DNA of 64,000 bases, from contig JAYKAV010003266.1 of the NCBI GenBank assembly GCA_035582835.1, positions 3,489,421-3,553,420 on the forward strand, written 5' to 3'. Source of the stretch: Phoebastria nigripes. Taxonomy: Eukaryota > Chordata > Aves > Procellariiformes > Diomedeidae. The notes under the pieces were generated by a model, which made no database searches, had not been told where the DNA came from, and worked only from the letters and a program-made list of their open reading frames with translations. Positions 1 through 12,900 of this stretch are shown one piece after another (within the stretch, counting starts at the first letter, position 1; every line of letters starts with the position of its first letter). A program made the translations under genes and the position numbers.

Positions 1-3000
1 TCCATCCGCTTCCCAGACCTCAGACATAGGAACAGCCCCCGTGCTCCTCCTCCAGCTCTGGGTGCCTGTGCCCCCTCTCCATGGGAATGCATGCGGCGGT
101 GATCCAGACAGCCCCGTGGGTACCGCAGNGTGCGGGAGACCCTGGCATCAGGGCGCTGGCAGCACCGCGTGCCGGCTGAGCAGCAGCCTCGGGAGCCGAG
201 CCGGCCCCCGGCACAGTCGAGGGAGCCAAGAGCCGCGGCTGGGTTGTAAACACGCTCGGATAAAGTTACAGCCATTGATGTTCCTTGGAAAAGCTGCGTG
301 GAGGGAGAGCTCCAAGACCCCTGAGCTGAGAGATCCCGTCCTGCCCCGGCTCCCGCAGCGAGGAGGGGATGGATGTGCCTCCTGCCTCTGCAAGCAGCCG
401 GTGGGGAGCAGCCCCCTGCCCTGCCACGCTGCTCCGGTCCTCAGGGGGCAGAGGGCTGTAGGGCTCGGCCCCACGGGGATGGCCGCTGCCAGCTGCCCCC
501 GAGGATGGGGGAGATTGGGGCTTCCCTGTGGCTGAGCTGCTTATGGCTCGGCTGGATGCAGAGGCAGGATACAGCCCTTGGGGCATAGGGACATGCAGGG
601 CGGCTCCCGGGGCCCATGCTGCTGAGGGAACGGTTTGGGGTGCATGGAGACGTGACACTGTGGGGATGGCCACGGGTCCCTGGGGGGTGCGGAGCCCCTT
701 GGAAACCCCTTTGCCTCCCCGGCGGGTTGGGCTGCAGTGGCCTGCCTTGCTGCGGTGCTGTTAAAGGGGCTTTCAAGACAGCACAAGCCGAGGATGCTTT
801 CCCGTGCTCGTCCCGCAGCGGTGTGGTGCCGAGGGGGTTAAGGCTGCCGGCAGCTGCGGTGACTGTTAATGATTGATACCAATGACGGTCTCCGTGGGCT
901 TGGAAGGAAATCATCTACCCTGACTGCGGGAGAGCCACCTGCTTGGAAAGCGACGTGGACAGAGGGGATGCGCGGTGGCACCGGTGAGTGCGTGCGTTTG
1001 TGCATGCGTGCAGCGTTGGCATGGAGCCCGGCCATGGCACACGTGGGCCATTGTCTACAGCCGGTGCCCGGCAGTGGCCGAGAGCAGCCGCAGACCCGAG
1101 GGCGGCCGGCACGGTGATGGGCGCAGCTGGAAATCTGGCAGGGAAGGCACCGCGGCGCCCATTGCCATCGGGATGCTGGTGTGATTATCGTGTGCGATGG
1201 GTTAAGCAGGTGCTAAGGATTTGTCCCAGCAGGGTTTCCCCAGCACCGCTGCCGTAATCCCTGCTCCTGACCTGACCTGGCTGGAGAGGGGTTGTGGCTG
1301 GGTTTGTTTTGATGCCTCGTACCGGCGATTGCTTAGGACAGGTATTTCTGCCCACTGGAAGTGGTTTCTTAAAGAGCTTAACGAGAGGTTTAAACCTTCC
1401 AGGTCTGGGTCCGGCTTGTGGCTCGGAGGCTGCATTAGTGGATCACCTTTGGCGGAGGCATCGCAGCTGCCCAGGCACCTCCGTACCCCGCGGCTGGGGT
1501 TCGGCCACAGTGCTGAGCCTGGCCACAAGCCGTGGCCCTGCTGCCCCATCCCCCTGCGGCCCCAGCCCCGGGCCAAGGGAGGGGGAAGGTCTGCAGCCCC
1601 ACAGCGGTTCCAGATTTGTAGGAAGCTGTGGAGTGCGGGGGGAGAGGCTGAAGGATTGCATCCTGATCTGATAAATGCACTTGATGTCTCGTGTCTGCTC
1701 ACCCGTGCTGGTGCCCCATGCCTCTCAGTGTCTGCTGTGGTCCGGCTCGGTGTGCCGGCAGCCTCCCCCCACCCACCCCTCGCCTCTAAGCCCTGCAGTG
1801 TGCATTTGCATCTGTCCACGACTGATTTCATTCCTGCTGGTCCCCTGGGAGGTCTGCTCCCGGCTCCTGGGCCACCCTGTGGCTAGGGAAGGATGCTCGG
1901 CAGGTGATGCTGCAGGAGAGCTGCCAGCTGCCGTGGGGCTGCCCTGTCCTGTGTGGGCACGGTGGCTCGGGGAGCCTGGCGATCCCGTGCACAGGGGCTT
2001 TGGGCTCTGTCCCCAAGAAGGGACGATGGAGCCACGTGGTTAAAGCAGGGACACACACTCCGCACTTCCAGGGCATGGACTGTGACCTGCTCTGCCCCGG
2101 GTCCTGGGCCACCCCGTCACACTGCTGTGACACTCCCCAAATATCACCCCATGCATATGGGATGCTGCTGCGCCTGCTCCGAACTCTCTGTCTCCCACAG
2201 CAGCACGTTTTGGCCTGGCCACCCCTGTGGGCCATGCCTGTGATGGAGCCGGGGTTGCCAGGGAGATAAAACACAAACTCCCAGTGCTTTTTGTGCTTTT
2301 CCCCGACCCCAGCTGGAGCGGGAGCAGGAGACTCACCCTCCCCAACGCTGGCTGCCAGCAACTGCTTTGTTCTCTGGAAATCCCCTGACTTCCCCCTGCT
2401 CCTGGCCATCCCGCTCTGCGGTGCCGAGGACAGCGGGGGCTTCTCCTGCTCTCCATCCCTGTGGACTCTGGCCAGCCGGGATGTCCCTGCTCGGGGCCAC
2501 TGCCGCTCTTGCGCCAGCCCGGCTGCATGGCGGCGGTGACGTCGCATGCGGGTTGTGGGTGCGCGGGAGCCGCTGTCTGCCCTTGCCGAGGACTTTGCCC
2601 CGGCTCGGTAAGCCCGGCACAGCAGCCCTGCTGCTTCCCAGCCGGATCCAGCTCAGGCTTTTCTGCCCTCCCTCTCGGCAAGGCTCCCACGGGGACTCGC
2701 AGGGTTGATGGCGAGCGTGTGCTTGCAGAAGCGGGTGGTAAAGCCTGGCCTGGCCGCGGTGCTCGCTGGCTGCAGCCTCTCACTCTGAAACCCTCCCGAG
2801 GTGCATGGGGCAAAGCTCTCCGGGAGGAGGCTGCTTGCTCCGGGGAGGCTCTCGCTGGCATCGGTGGTGGGCGGTGAGCCGGGGTGCTCCCTGCCTGGGC
2901 ACCGCGGTGGCAGCTGACGTGTGCGGTTTGTCACAGGGGTGAGGTGGCAGAGGGGACAGGCGCTGGGACCGGCACCCTCCCTCCTGGGTCTGCATTGTAG

Positions 3001-6000
3001 CAGCACCCGGCACAGACAAGGGCAAGAGGCAAAATTAACCCCAGAAGCAGCTGCACTGGAGGGGGAGCATGGCAGGACCGTGCCTGCGGGCACTGTGGTT
3101 AGGGGTGCGGGCGCTACTCGGCTGTGCCCCCGTTCCGGCAGCGAGCCGGGTGCAGGAGGAGGCTGTGCGTGCGTGAGAGCCTGGTTTCGTTAGCACGGAG
3201 GGCTGTGTTGTCTCCTGGCCCCCAGCCCTGATGGACGCGGTGCCGGAAACGCTTGCTCAGCTGGATGGCGGGGCCGGGATTAGGACAGGGATGAGGTTAT
3301 GGAGGAGAACCGGCTGCCGGTCCCTGCCGTGCCGGGAGCTGCGGGAGCTGGCCAGCTGGCAGCATCGTGGGGATGGGCCGGAGGGAAACCTCAGTGTGCG
3401 GCTCTGCACCGAGGTCTGGTTTTTGAGTGCCCACAAGCCCCATTCTTCCCAAAGGCTGATCTCGCTGCAAATCCGGCAGGCGCTGGGATTTCCAGGGCTG
3501 CCGGTTGGCTCTGAAACGGGGAAGTTTCTTGCAGCTCTCCATCCCGCCTTTGCCTCTGACTCCTCTTCCCCTGCAACCTTTTCTCCTTTCGCTGCCCTCT
3601 CCCAGGGCTGGCATGTAACTCTTCTAAGTCCAGGGCAGTTCAGAAATGCCGAGCAGCATTTCCCACCGGATTGTGGCCCAGGCTTTTGGCCAGGGCCAGG
3701 GCTGGCACAGGACGCCCCGCGGCTGGCTTGGCCCTGCCGAGGGCGTGGGGAGTGTGCAGGGCTAGCTTTTATTTTTTCCTGCTTGAGTCATCCAACGGGG
3801 GTTGAAGTAGCTGCAGCGATGGAGCAGCCCGGGGCCTCGCTCGGCAGAGAGCCGGAGCTGGGGACGGCCCCGTGCAGAGACGCTGGAGCAGCCGAGCTGC
3901 TGGCGCTCGTCCCCTGGCTGCAGCGNCTCCGCCAGACCTGCTTGCACTGCGCCTGCAGAATTTAATTTAAATTTTTTTTTTTTTTTTCCCTATTGCATCT
4001 CGAGCACGTGGTGCACCAGCCCCATGGGGCAGAGCTGAGCCCTGTGCACCCCCTCTGCCGAGCAGGACGGCCCCGGGGGTGTGGAGGGTCTGGTTTATTA
4101 GTGCATTATAATGCATTTGCTCCTGCCCTGGGCTCCCCTTGCAAGATGGGACTTGGCAGTTTGCACTTGCTCATCTGAGGGTGGATTTTCTCTGCCAGCC
4201 CCCTTGCAGGGGCCGTAGGTGATGGGGTGACCCCGTGTCCCTTCCCATGGGTGCTGAGCACTGCAGTTAACTGGGAGAAAAGGGTTTTCAAGGGCTCCGG
4301 TCGGAGGAGAGGGATGTGGCTCAGGAGGAGGGGGAGAGGTGAAGAAAGGGCTAGAAAAACAGAGGAAGGAGGCCAACGCGCAGGGCGTGTTTGGCCGGTG
4401 GCCACGCAAGCCCCTTGCTTGGGAGCGGCCTGGATGCTCGCCCCGAGAACACGGGTAAAACCTCCAGACGAAGGGTTTTCATTATCACTTTGGAGGGGGG
4501 TTGCAGGCAGCCTTGGCCGCCTGCCTCCTCCTCCTGCTGCTGCCTGCCGTGGTCCCAGGGTGGCAGAGCCCAGCAGCCGTGACGGTAACCCCTCCATCCC
4601 AGCTGAGCCCCCCGAGGGGCCGGGGCAATGGGGGCGGCGAGGCGCCTGCCGGAGCTGAAATTCAGGTTGGAGTGTGGGAGGACAAGGCGGTTGAATCCCC
4701 GTGGCACGCAGCCAGCCTGGGAGCTGGAGGGACGATGTTAGCCTGCGGCGAGCGCTCGGAGGGGAGCCCCGCAGCTCCGGCATCCGGCGCAGCCCAGGTA
4801 GGGCCGGTGGGGAGGGGGTGGTCGGGCTCCCGTAGCCCCCCTGCCTGGCTGTTCTGCTCTGGATTTAGGGCTTGGCAGGCTCCGGCGCCTGGGCGGTGAG
4901 CCCGCGCCTCCCCTCCTCCCGCCTGCTCACCGCCCTCGCAGCCGCCAGATAACAGCCAGGAGCCCTGACGCCCCGGGGAGGGCCGTGGCGCGGGAATGGT
5001 TCCCATTAGCTGACGTCTGCCGCATGCTGGGGGGTTTTGGGGGCTGCTTGGCTGCGTCCAGCCAGCCAAACTGGGCTTGTTGTCTGCTCTTGGAGAGGAC
5101 TCCCCCTGCGCCCCACACCAGCCCTCAGTGGGCTTTTTCCAACCCCCCCTGGAGCATCCCACCTGCCCCATGTCTGACAAGGAGCTCTCCCCACGAGGAG
5201 GGGTCTCAACACAGCCGGCTGGGAATCCTGCCCAGCAGCAGCATGGCTGGCATCACCCGCTGGTGCTTTGCCCCATGACAAGCCGTGCTGGGGGCTTACT
5301 GCTCCCCGCACCCACTCCCCGAGAGCTGGCTGCCTGCACACACTGCAGGGNGATGTGGGTGGGGGGTGGCACCCACACACCGTGCCGGTGACTGTGGGGG
5401 TCCTCAGGCTTTGCTCGGGGACGTGCCCTAGCCATGGTTTGTGGTTTGCAAAAGCTGGAAAGCCGTGACCTTCATGGGCTGTGGAAGGGCAGCGGGGAGC
5501 CAGGAGGGTTGTCCTCCTGCTCTCAACAAACTTCAGCTTTGGGGAAGGGAAAGAAAAGCAGCATTGAGTGAAAGTTCTGTTCTTCAGTTATTGCATTTAT
5601 TCCCTTCTCTTGCTCCTTACCTTTATGAAAAAGCAAGAGGAGGTTTAGAGGGTTTTTCTTTGATGTTTACGCTGAGGAAAAGCACCGGCTCTTCTCCCCC
5701 GCAGCTCTCCTGGGAGGTCCGGGGGAGCCCCCCACCCCTGAGCTGCTGTTCGGAGCCCTGAAGCNTGTCCGCTTGATCGGCCGTGGAGGATGCCGTGTCC
5801 CTGCCCACCCCCGGATACTAATGACTGTGAAATAGCCCAGCTGGTGCAGGGAGAACGGCGCCTGCTCCGGGCCTGGCGAAGCCAGGGTTGAACCCGGGTT
5901 AAAGGCTCCCAGAGCGGCCCCTGAGCCCGGTGCAGCCCCCCATGCCACTCAACTGGGGTGATGGGGGGGGTGAAACCCCCACACTGGGGGGGACGGTGTC

Positions 6001-9000
6001 TCCGGCACGGCCGCAGGCGGGCTCTGTGGCTCCTACCTGCAGCATCCGGCACGCCCAGGAGCCACCTTTCCTGCTTCTGCCACACCGTCCCCCAGGGCTG
6101 CCGTCCCCAAAAGGGGCCACAGCTTCGGCGGGCGGCTCCCCTTCCTCCGCGGCGGCCCTGCCGCCGGGTGAGCATCGGCTTTGTTGCACGGCGGAGGGCT
6201 GGTGTGCACCCGCGGGCCGTTAGGGGACCTTGACCCCCGGCTGCTTCGCTGCAGAGGGCGGCGGTGATTGAGGAGCGGTGAGTCGCTGCTGCGGGGACAT
6301 GGGGACAGCCAGCGCCGGTGGGTCTGCCAGTGGTGCGGACACAGGCACGAGGCTGGTGCTGCCCGTGGGTGTTGCGGTGGGCAGGTTTCTCCATACATGC
6401 GTATCTCGCCCCGTGGCTGGTGGCCGGCAGCGTGCCAGCAAGGAGAGCGGCGGCTGCACCGCTCGGNTCCTCCATGCCCAGAGAGCAGCTCCGGCCCAGG
6501 GTGCCCTAGAGGGGTGGATTTAGTTGGTTTGGGAGTGGTAATGCCGCTGCGTTGGCACATCCTCTGCCCATGCTGGGGATGTGGTTCCCGTCCCTGGCTG
6601 TTCCCCACCACCCTCCTTGGCAGGGACCACTCGTGCCAGCCGATGAGCAGCGGGAGCATCCCTGAGCCGGGCACTGGTGCTGACCCAGCTCGCCCCAGGC
6701 TGACCGACTGGCATAGCTGTAACTTCAGGGCACTGGTTTTTGGGAGGAGCAGGTGAATGATGCAATGGCCGGGAGAGGCCGGGCTGAGCAGCACCGCGGG
6801 CTGGCTGGGTGGGTGGTGTCCCGAGGTGGTCCTGGGGTGCTGGCGGAGCGGGGACGTGGCATGATGGAGGCCAGCTGGGTTTCTGTGCTCTGCTTCCTTC
6901 TTTGGAGGTTTCTTTGAAATGTCAGTGCTGCCTTTCCTCCCTCCCATTATCATAACAGTCCCGATGTATTTGCATTTGCTTTCCAAAATGCCGTGCCCAG
7001 GCGGAGGGTGGGTCACCCCAAATCCTGCTCCCAGGGCTCCCCCCCTCTTAACCTGCTGGGGTGCAAAGGGCTCCCCGGACTTTCGGGGGTGCTGAAGCCC
7101 CATTGCTGGATGCCCTGCAGGGTCCCGTCCCCCCCCCCCTGCAGCTGCTGGGTTGTTCGGTGGTTAGTGCTCCTGCCCGTCCTGCTCCCCGGGATTTTCT
7201 CCTGAAAATGAGACCTGGGGAAGGGATGGTGGTGCGGGGAGGGGAGCGGGGACAGTTTGGGGACAGAAGCAGGGGGAAGGGATGCAGCCAGTGAATCCAG
7301 GGCAGCGACAGAGCTCATCTCAGCGCAGCTGCCTCCCTCACCGCAACACCCCCCCGTCCTGGGCAGCAGCCCCCCACGCGCCACTGCCTTGCCGGGGTGG
7401 GGGGGCCCGGCAGCCCCCCATCTTGCCCCTCTCACCCTTTGCCTGCCGCCAGCCGCTCCCCGGCGCTGCACCTGGGCTGGGGGAGGCGGCGTGTGCAGCG
7501 CTGCCCTTCGCCTCTCCTCTGCGCGGGGACGCGAGCGGGAGCTGTTTGTCCCCGTCACTTGCCGGCTGGCTGCCGCACACGGGGGCTTGCCAGCCCCGGC
7601 TGCACCGGAGCCCGCAGGAGCTCCGCTACCGCTGCCACTGGGAACACCAATGCCACCGGTGCAGGGCTCGGGGGACTGGGACACCTGGGAGAGGACAGCG
7701 AGACCCTTCACCCGCCGCTGGCATCCCCCTGCCTGTGCGGGGCTTCTGCCCCCATGGCACATGCCATTGCCTCATAGCGTGGCGGCACGGGGCTGGCAGT
7801 GCCCACCGCTGCCATGGTGGGAGCCGGGAGCCGGCGCTGAGCTGGGAGGGCCCCTGGCATCATGCTGAAGTTTCGGGCGGACCGGCGGGTGAGGTAGGAC
7901 CCCAGGGTGGGCTGGCAGGGGCTGGGGGGGGGCCGTGGGCAGGCGGTGGTGGGGGACCCTCAGCCCGGGCAGTGGCTGCTGCATTGCAGTGCTTGGGAGG
8001 CGATGTGAACGGGAGTTTCTGGAGCGGGGTCAGCCGAGGGAGCCGCTGCCGGGGGGTGTTTTAAGAAGGTTCCCCAGCTGTTCCCAGGGTCTTGCAACAT
8101 CTGGGGGTGGGGGCAGACTTGCTGGGGGGGGNAAGCACTGGGGTGGGTGCCAGGAGGAGCCACGGGGGCTGCAAAGCAAGGTGGGTGTCCTGGGCTTGGC
8201 GGCGGGGTGGGGGGAGAGTCCAGCCTGTGGGAACAGAAACCTGCTGCGGTGTGGGGTTGTGGGCAGGGTTGGGGGAACATCCCCAGCTGATTCCATCCCC
8301 TGGAACATGTTCAGGCATGCTGGTGGGTCAGGGCAGCCCCCGTTTTCCAGGGCTGGGACGGTTGGGGTGCTCCTTGCTCAGCGTTTGCACCCTCCCCCAT
8401 GTGTCAGCATCGCGGGGGGGGTCTGAGACCTGCCTTGGTACCACCACGTTATGCCCCTCCAAAGTCACCTGCTGGGGCAAACGGTCCGGGAGCAGCTCCA
8501 GCCCTGGGTGACAGAAACCCCCTTTGCTGCTGTCGGAGCGTGGGCTGGGCAGGCTGTCTCCACAGATAGCTCGTGTCGGTCATGGCACAGAAAAGCCTGG
8601 CACTGGGGGGGTTTGGGGAGCGAATGCTGCCCCTCGTTGAGGGGTGCATACATATTGCCCANGTTTTTAAGGTGACCCCAAGCAATGGGGAGGGCTGGCG
8701 GAGGAGGGCAGATCCGTGGCAGGGTGCAGGATGGGACCTGCAAGGGGGAGCAGCTCTCAGCAAGGCTTTTTTGGGCAGAAAGCAGTTAATATCTTCAGAG
8801 CCTGGCTGGAGCCCAGGTTCGGGGTGAAGCGTGTGTGGATGGGATGGTCTTGGCAGCTGCGTTTTCTTGCTCAAACTTCCCCTGTTTTGCTGACACGCAG
8901 AAGTTCAGCAGCATTCCGGGCTGTTGGCGTGTTGGCTTCGCGGGTGGCTGGGGGCACCCGTGTCCTGGTGCCTGGCAGCTTTGGGAAGGAAGGGTGTCAC

Positions 9001-9873
9001 AGGGACAGGGTCCAATGCAAACTTCCTGGGATGGAGCCCTGAACCTGCGGGTGCCCCTTGTCCTTTCCTCCTGACACCGCTCCAGCAGCGAGGGCCCCCG
9101 GGAAGCAGCGTGTGAGTGGGTTCCCCAGCCAGAGCAGCGAGATGCCGGGGTGCCTGGCAATACCGGCTCGGCGGGACAGGGCAGGGAGACGGCAAACGCT
9201 GCCAGCCGAGCCCAGCGGGAGCCCTGCCTCGTTCCTCCCAGTGCTGCCAGGGAGCCCTGCACTGCCGGCCACCTTTGGCTGCACCCCAGCATCACCAAAG
9301 CAGCACCAGGGCTGGGGCCGAGCCGGGCCTGATCCAGCTGCAACAGCTTGTGCTGGTGGGTCCTGGGCTGATGGTCAGGGTCTGTGTGGTGCACAGCCCC
9401 GCATGGCCAGGTGACCCTTCTCTTAGCCTGACTCGAGGCAAGCCGAAGGGGAGGATGTGACGTTGGGGACGTCGCTGCGGGCACAGCCCAGGATGGGCCA
9501 TTGCTGCTGCTGCTTCTGCAGNGACTTCTTCTGAGGGCAGGAGTGGGGTTTATGGTAATGTCTGGGATGTGTCCAGCAGAAGTAACGAGGACTCAGCCAC
9601 CAGAGACCTCGTTTCAGCTCCCAGCGAGGCAAGCACTTTCTGGGAAACGCTGATGAAATGTGCTGAGCAGATCTGAAGCGTGGGGTTAGTGGGGGCGTAG
9701 GGGAGGGCGATGCTCAGGGCAGGGCGCAGGGAGCCAGCCCCAGCACCGGTGCAGGTGTGGGACAGTGAAACGCTGGGGTTGGAGCAGCAAATGTGGTGCT
9801 AAAGGCAAAGGGTTTCTGAGGGGAGGATGGGGATAGGGGATGCTAACCACCACCCTGCCGCTGTCTCTCACAG
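1..9873. other. PLEKHA6 5' intron or upstream region, no supported exon
   Basis: No exon can be supported in this stretch. The first recognisable PLEKHA6 exon starts at 9874 with an acceptor and begins mid-codon, so the previous exon must lie upstream. I did not find the first half of the second WW domain, which should come just before it, so that exon is probably left of position 1. The DNA is GC-rich with many chance open frames, most so at 7.3-8.0 kb. An AT-richer island at about 6890-6990 carries an octamer motif and is listed separately. Confidence 0.7.
6885..6990. promoter_or_regulatory. Candidate regulatory island upstream of PLEKHA6 exons
   Basis: AT-richer stretch with the octamer ATTTGCAT at 6968-6975 and a CATTATCATAAC word, in an otherwise GC-rich intron. 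Confidence 0.3.
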
Positions 9874-9954
9874 CCACAATGAAAGGCGGAACACATTCCT
9901 GCACCCAGTGACGGGACAGGTCCCTGAGGACAACTCAAGACTTGACTTGCAAAA
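9874..9954 (+). CDS. PLEKHA6: PLEKHA6 exon: second half of a WW domain
   Basis: Acceptor cag at 9871-9873, donor gtaggt at 9955. The exon reads HNERRNTFLHPVTGQ and then an acidic stretch, matching the C-terminal half of the second WW domain of PLEKHA5 (HNER...HPVTGQ) as I recall it. It joins the next exon in frame as LQKLTLDMSSK, so it is coding in a WW-containing isoform and 5' UTR in one starting at 10140. Confidence 0.85.
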
Positions 9955-12900
9955 GTAGGTTGGCTCCCGACTCCCCTGGTTTCAGGGCCTGGGAGTGGGT
10001 TGTGATGGGGGACTAAGGTGNGCTGGGGTGTGGGGGGCTGGTGCCTGGGGCGAGGATGCCAGGGGCCAGCTCCTGCGGGGTGGAGAAACGCGGCTCTGCT
10101 GACTCAGCTCTCCTCCCGTGCTGCAGACTGACCTTGGACATGTCAAGCAAAGCGGGTGGCAAGCGACCGGCGACCATCACCAGCGAGCCCTCCAACCACG
10201 CCATGGTGTCGGAGGTGCCCTCGGAGCGCCCCGGAGGCCGGGTGGGTGCCCAGAGCCATGCGGCACGGCAGGCGGCAGCGGAGATGGGGTGCCGGGGGCC
10301 CCCCCGGGGACTGAGCGGCTCCTCTCCCCCTCTGCAGGCTTCGCGCTCCTCCCGCAAGGGCATCGCCTTCGGGAAGCGCTCCAATTCCATGAAGAGGAAC
10401 CCCAACGCTGCCGTGACCAAAAGCGGCTGGCTCTACAAGCAGGTACCTGAGCCCCTGCCGTGCCGGGTGCCCCCCCGGGGCCGTGCCATCCCCTTCCCGG
10501 CCGCCTGCGGCAGCACCCCCTCCCCGGGTGGGTGCTGCTCTCACTGCCCCTCTCTTGCAGGCCAGCTCGGGGGTGAAGCAGTGGAACAAGCGCTGGTTCG
10601 TGCTGGTGGATCGCTGCCTCTTCTACTACAAAGGTACGGCAGTGAGTACCTGCCCCGGGTGCTCCCTGCAGCTTGTACCCCCCCGGCAGGACCTGGTGGC
10701 CACCAGCCGAGTGCCTCCACGCAAACCTGGGCTGTTACTGGGCTCTGAGCAGGTTTTGCCAGCGTGGGCAAAGGGGTCTGGAGGTGAGAGCCCGCCGGGG
10801 AGCGGTGGCCATGCACAGCACCCCTTTGTGCGGGCGTTTGCCAAATCGGGGACCCGAGGGGTTAATGCAGGCGCCTTCCCCGGGCTCCCTGGCAGCTCGC
10901 TGGGCTCAGCCCTGGCAGCGCAGCCAAGGGCGGGCATGAATAATTGAGCAGGCTGTTGTGCGAGCCCAGCCGAGCTGCACAGAGCTGCCGGGGAGCAACA
11001 GGCAGGCAGTGGTTTCCCACAGGTGGGCTGCCTGCCTGCCCACCCAGGGGAAAGAGCGATGGGCCCGTATCCCCACAGCAGCTTGTGGGTCTCTGCTGGG
11101 GGGCAGCTGGGGCTCCCAGCCCCTCTGTACATGTAACCCCTGCATTTGCCCACCAGACGAGAAGGAGGAGAGCATCCTGGGCAGCATCCCCCTCCTCAGC
11201 TTCCGTGTGGCAGCCGTGCAGCCCTCCGACAACATCAGCAGGAAGCACACGTTCAAGGTCAGTGCATGGTTGTGCCGGAGCTTGGAGGGGATGGAGCACT
11301 GGGACAGCACTGGGGTGGCGGTGATGCTTGCATCTTCTTCTTGCTTTCTTGGTGATGGGGCGTGGAGCAAGCTGGGGAGAGGGTGACTGCAGTAACTCCC
11401 CGGGGATACCCTGCGCGCTGTGCGGACGTGCCTTCTGCCTGGGAAACCGAGGCACGCGTGGGGCAAAGCAGCATCTCCAAGGTCATCACCCACCCCAGGC
11501 CCGAGCTGCTCCTGGGCTCTGCCCCTTGGGGTGCACTGCTGCCCCCCAACCCGGGGAGGTGCTGGGTGCAGGGCGAGCAGCAGCACTGCCCTGGCCAGCG
11601 GTGCTCTCGGCCCTCTCCCTGCCCCGCTTTCCCCTCTGCATCGCTGCTCCCGGCCAGCCTGTCCCCGCCGGCTGCTGCAGCGCTTCTCGGCAGCGCTCCC
11701 GGAGCCAGACCTAGAGAGGTGTCCCCAACTCCTCTTTTGTTTTTTAGCCTGCTTTGACTGGCGTGCAAAGGAAAGGGAAATGTAATTGCAAGGGGGTAGC
11801 CTGGAATGAGTCGCTGCTCATCAGCCTGCGCTGCCGTGGGTGTTGGAGAGGAGAGCAGCGAGAGGTGGAGGGCGGCTGCCGCAGCTGGGGCTCTCCCACG
11901 CCTGCCCCCAGCAGCAAGACCTCGGCTATCCCTCGCTCAGAGCAGGGGCTGAGCTTCCCCAGCACTGCACGGCANTTGTCGGCATCACCATGCGCCTTCA
12001 CCGGCACAACTGCTCGTGCTGCCCACGGTTCCTGGGAGGGTCGTGTTAGCACTCGCTTGTTGACGGACCGATGCACAGGCTGGCATGCACTCGTGTACAC
12101 TTGTGCAAAAACCCAGCGTGCACCTTCCTGCGCGTGAGCGTGGCAGGAGCCGGTGCCTGGGGTCTCCCCGCAGGGGAGGAGTTTTTCCAGTCTAAGGGAT
12201 GGATTTTTGTAGCTGCCTCCCTTAAACCTGCGTTTAAGCTGCAGCTGAGCACGGTTTAGGGGCGAGTGCTGGCAAGTGGCAGCATGGGCTCTCCCGTGTG
12301 CCTGTGCTGACGCTGGCAGCCGGCGAGATGTCTCTTTGCCTGCAGCTTCTGCAGGTGAGAGCAGAGAAGTGACCTGGGGGTGTTGAAATGTCTCTTGGCT
12401 TGTGACGCTGCTGGGGAAAGAGCCTTGCAAAGCTGCTGCCCACAAACTGAGCTCTGCAGGCACGTGCCTGCCTTTCCATCTGCACACCAGGGTTTTGGGG
12501 GATGGTTTTGTTCAGAGAAGGGTAGAGAGGGTCCTGACGGCTGGGAAAGGTCTGTGCTGCAGCGCCCGCACTCCTGCCATGCTGCGGCTTGACCCTTGTC
12601 TGTGTTTCCTCCTCTCTCCGCGGGCGAGGATCCCCGGACAGGAGGTCTCTCTTCGTGCCCGTCCACCACGCCAGCACCTAGCTACCACCTAGGTAGTACC
12701 TTCTTGTGTTTCTGATGCATGCAGAAGGGTGAGGGGCCCGCAGGCTTGCCAGCATGCTCTGCTCACCCCGCTTGCACTAATCCAGGGGATGAATCGGTTT
12801 GGTTTGATCTTTTGCTCTGGCTGCAGAGCTTTTAGAGGCAGGAGTGCATGGGGGTTGCAGAAGGTGACCCCGCAGCTGGGCACGACGGCTGCATGCTCTG

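Noticed and set aside
4098..7205. Long open frames on both strands in the 5' region, such as those at 4106-4783 and 6033-7103
   Set aside because: GC-rich vertebrate DNA gives many such frames. They are low-complexity, lack domains and lack exon structure.
7859..7888. ATG followed by LKFRADRR and a gtgagg donor, a possible alternative PLEKHA6 first exon
   Set aside because: The exon would end in phase 0, whereas the next exon (9874) needs a phase-2 partner and would hit a stop. No other support.
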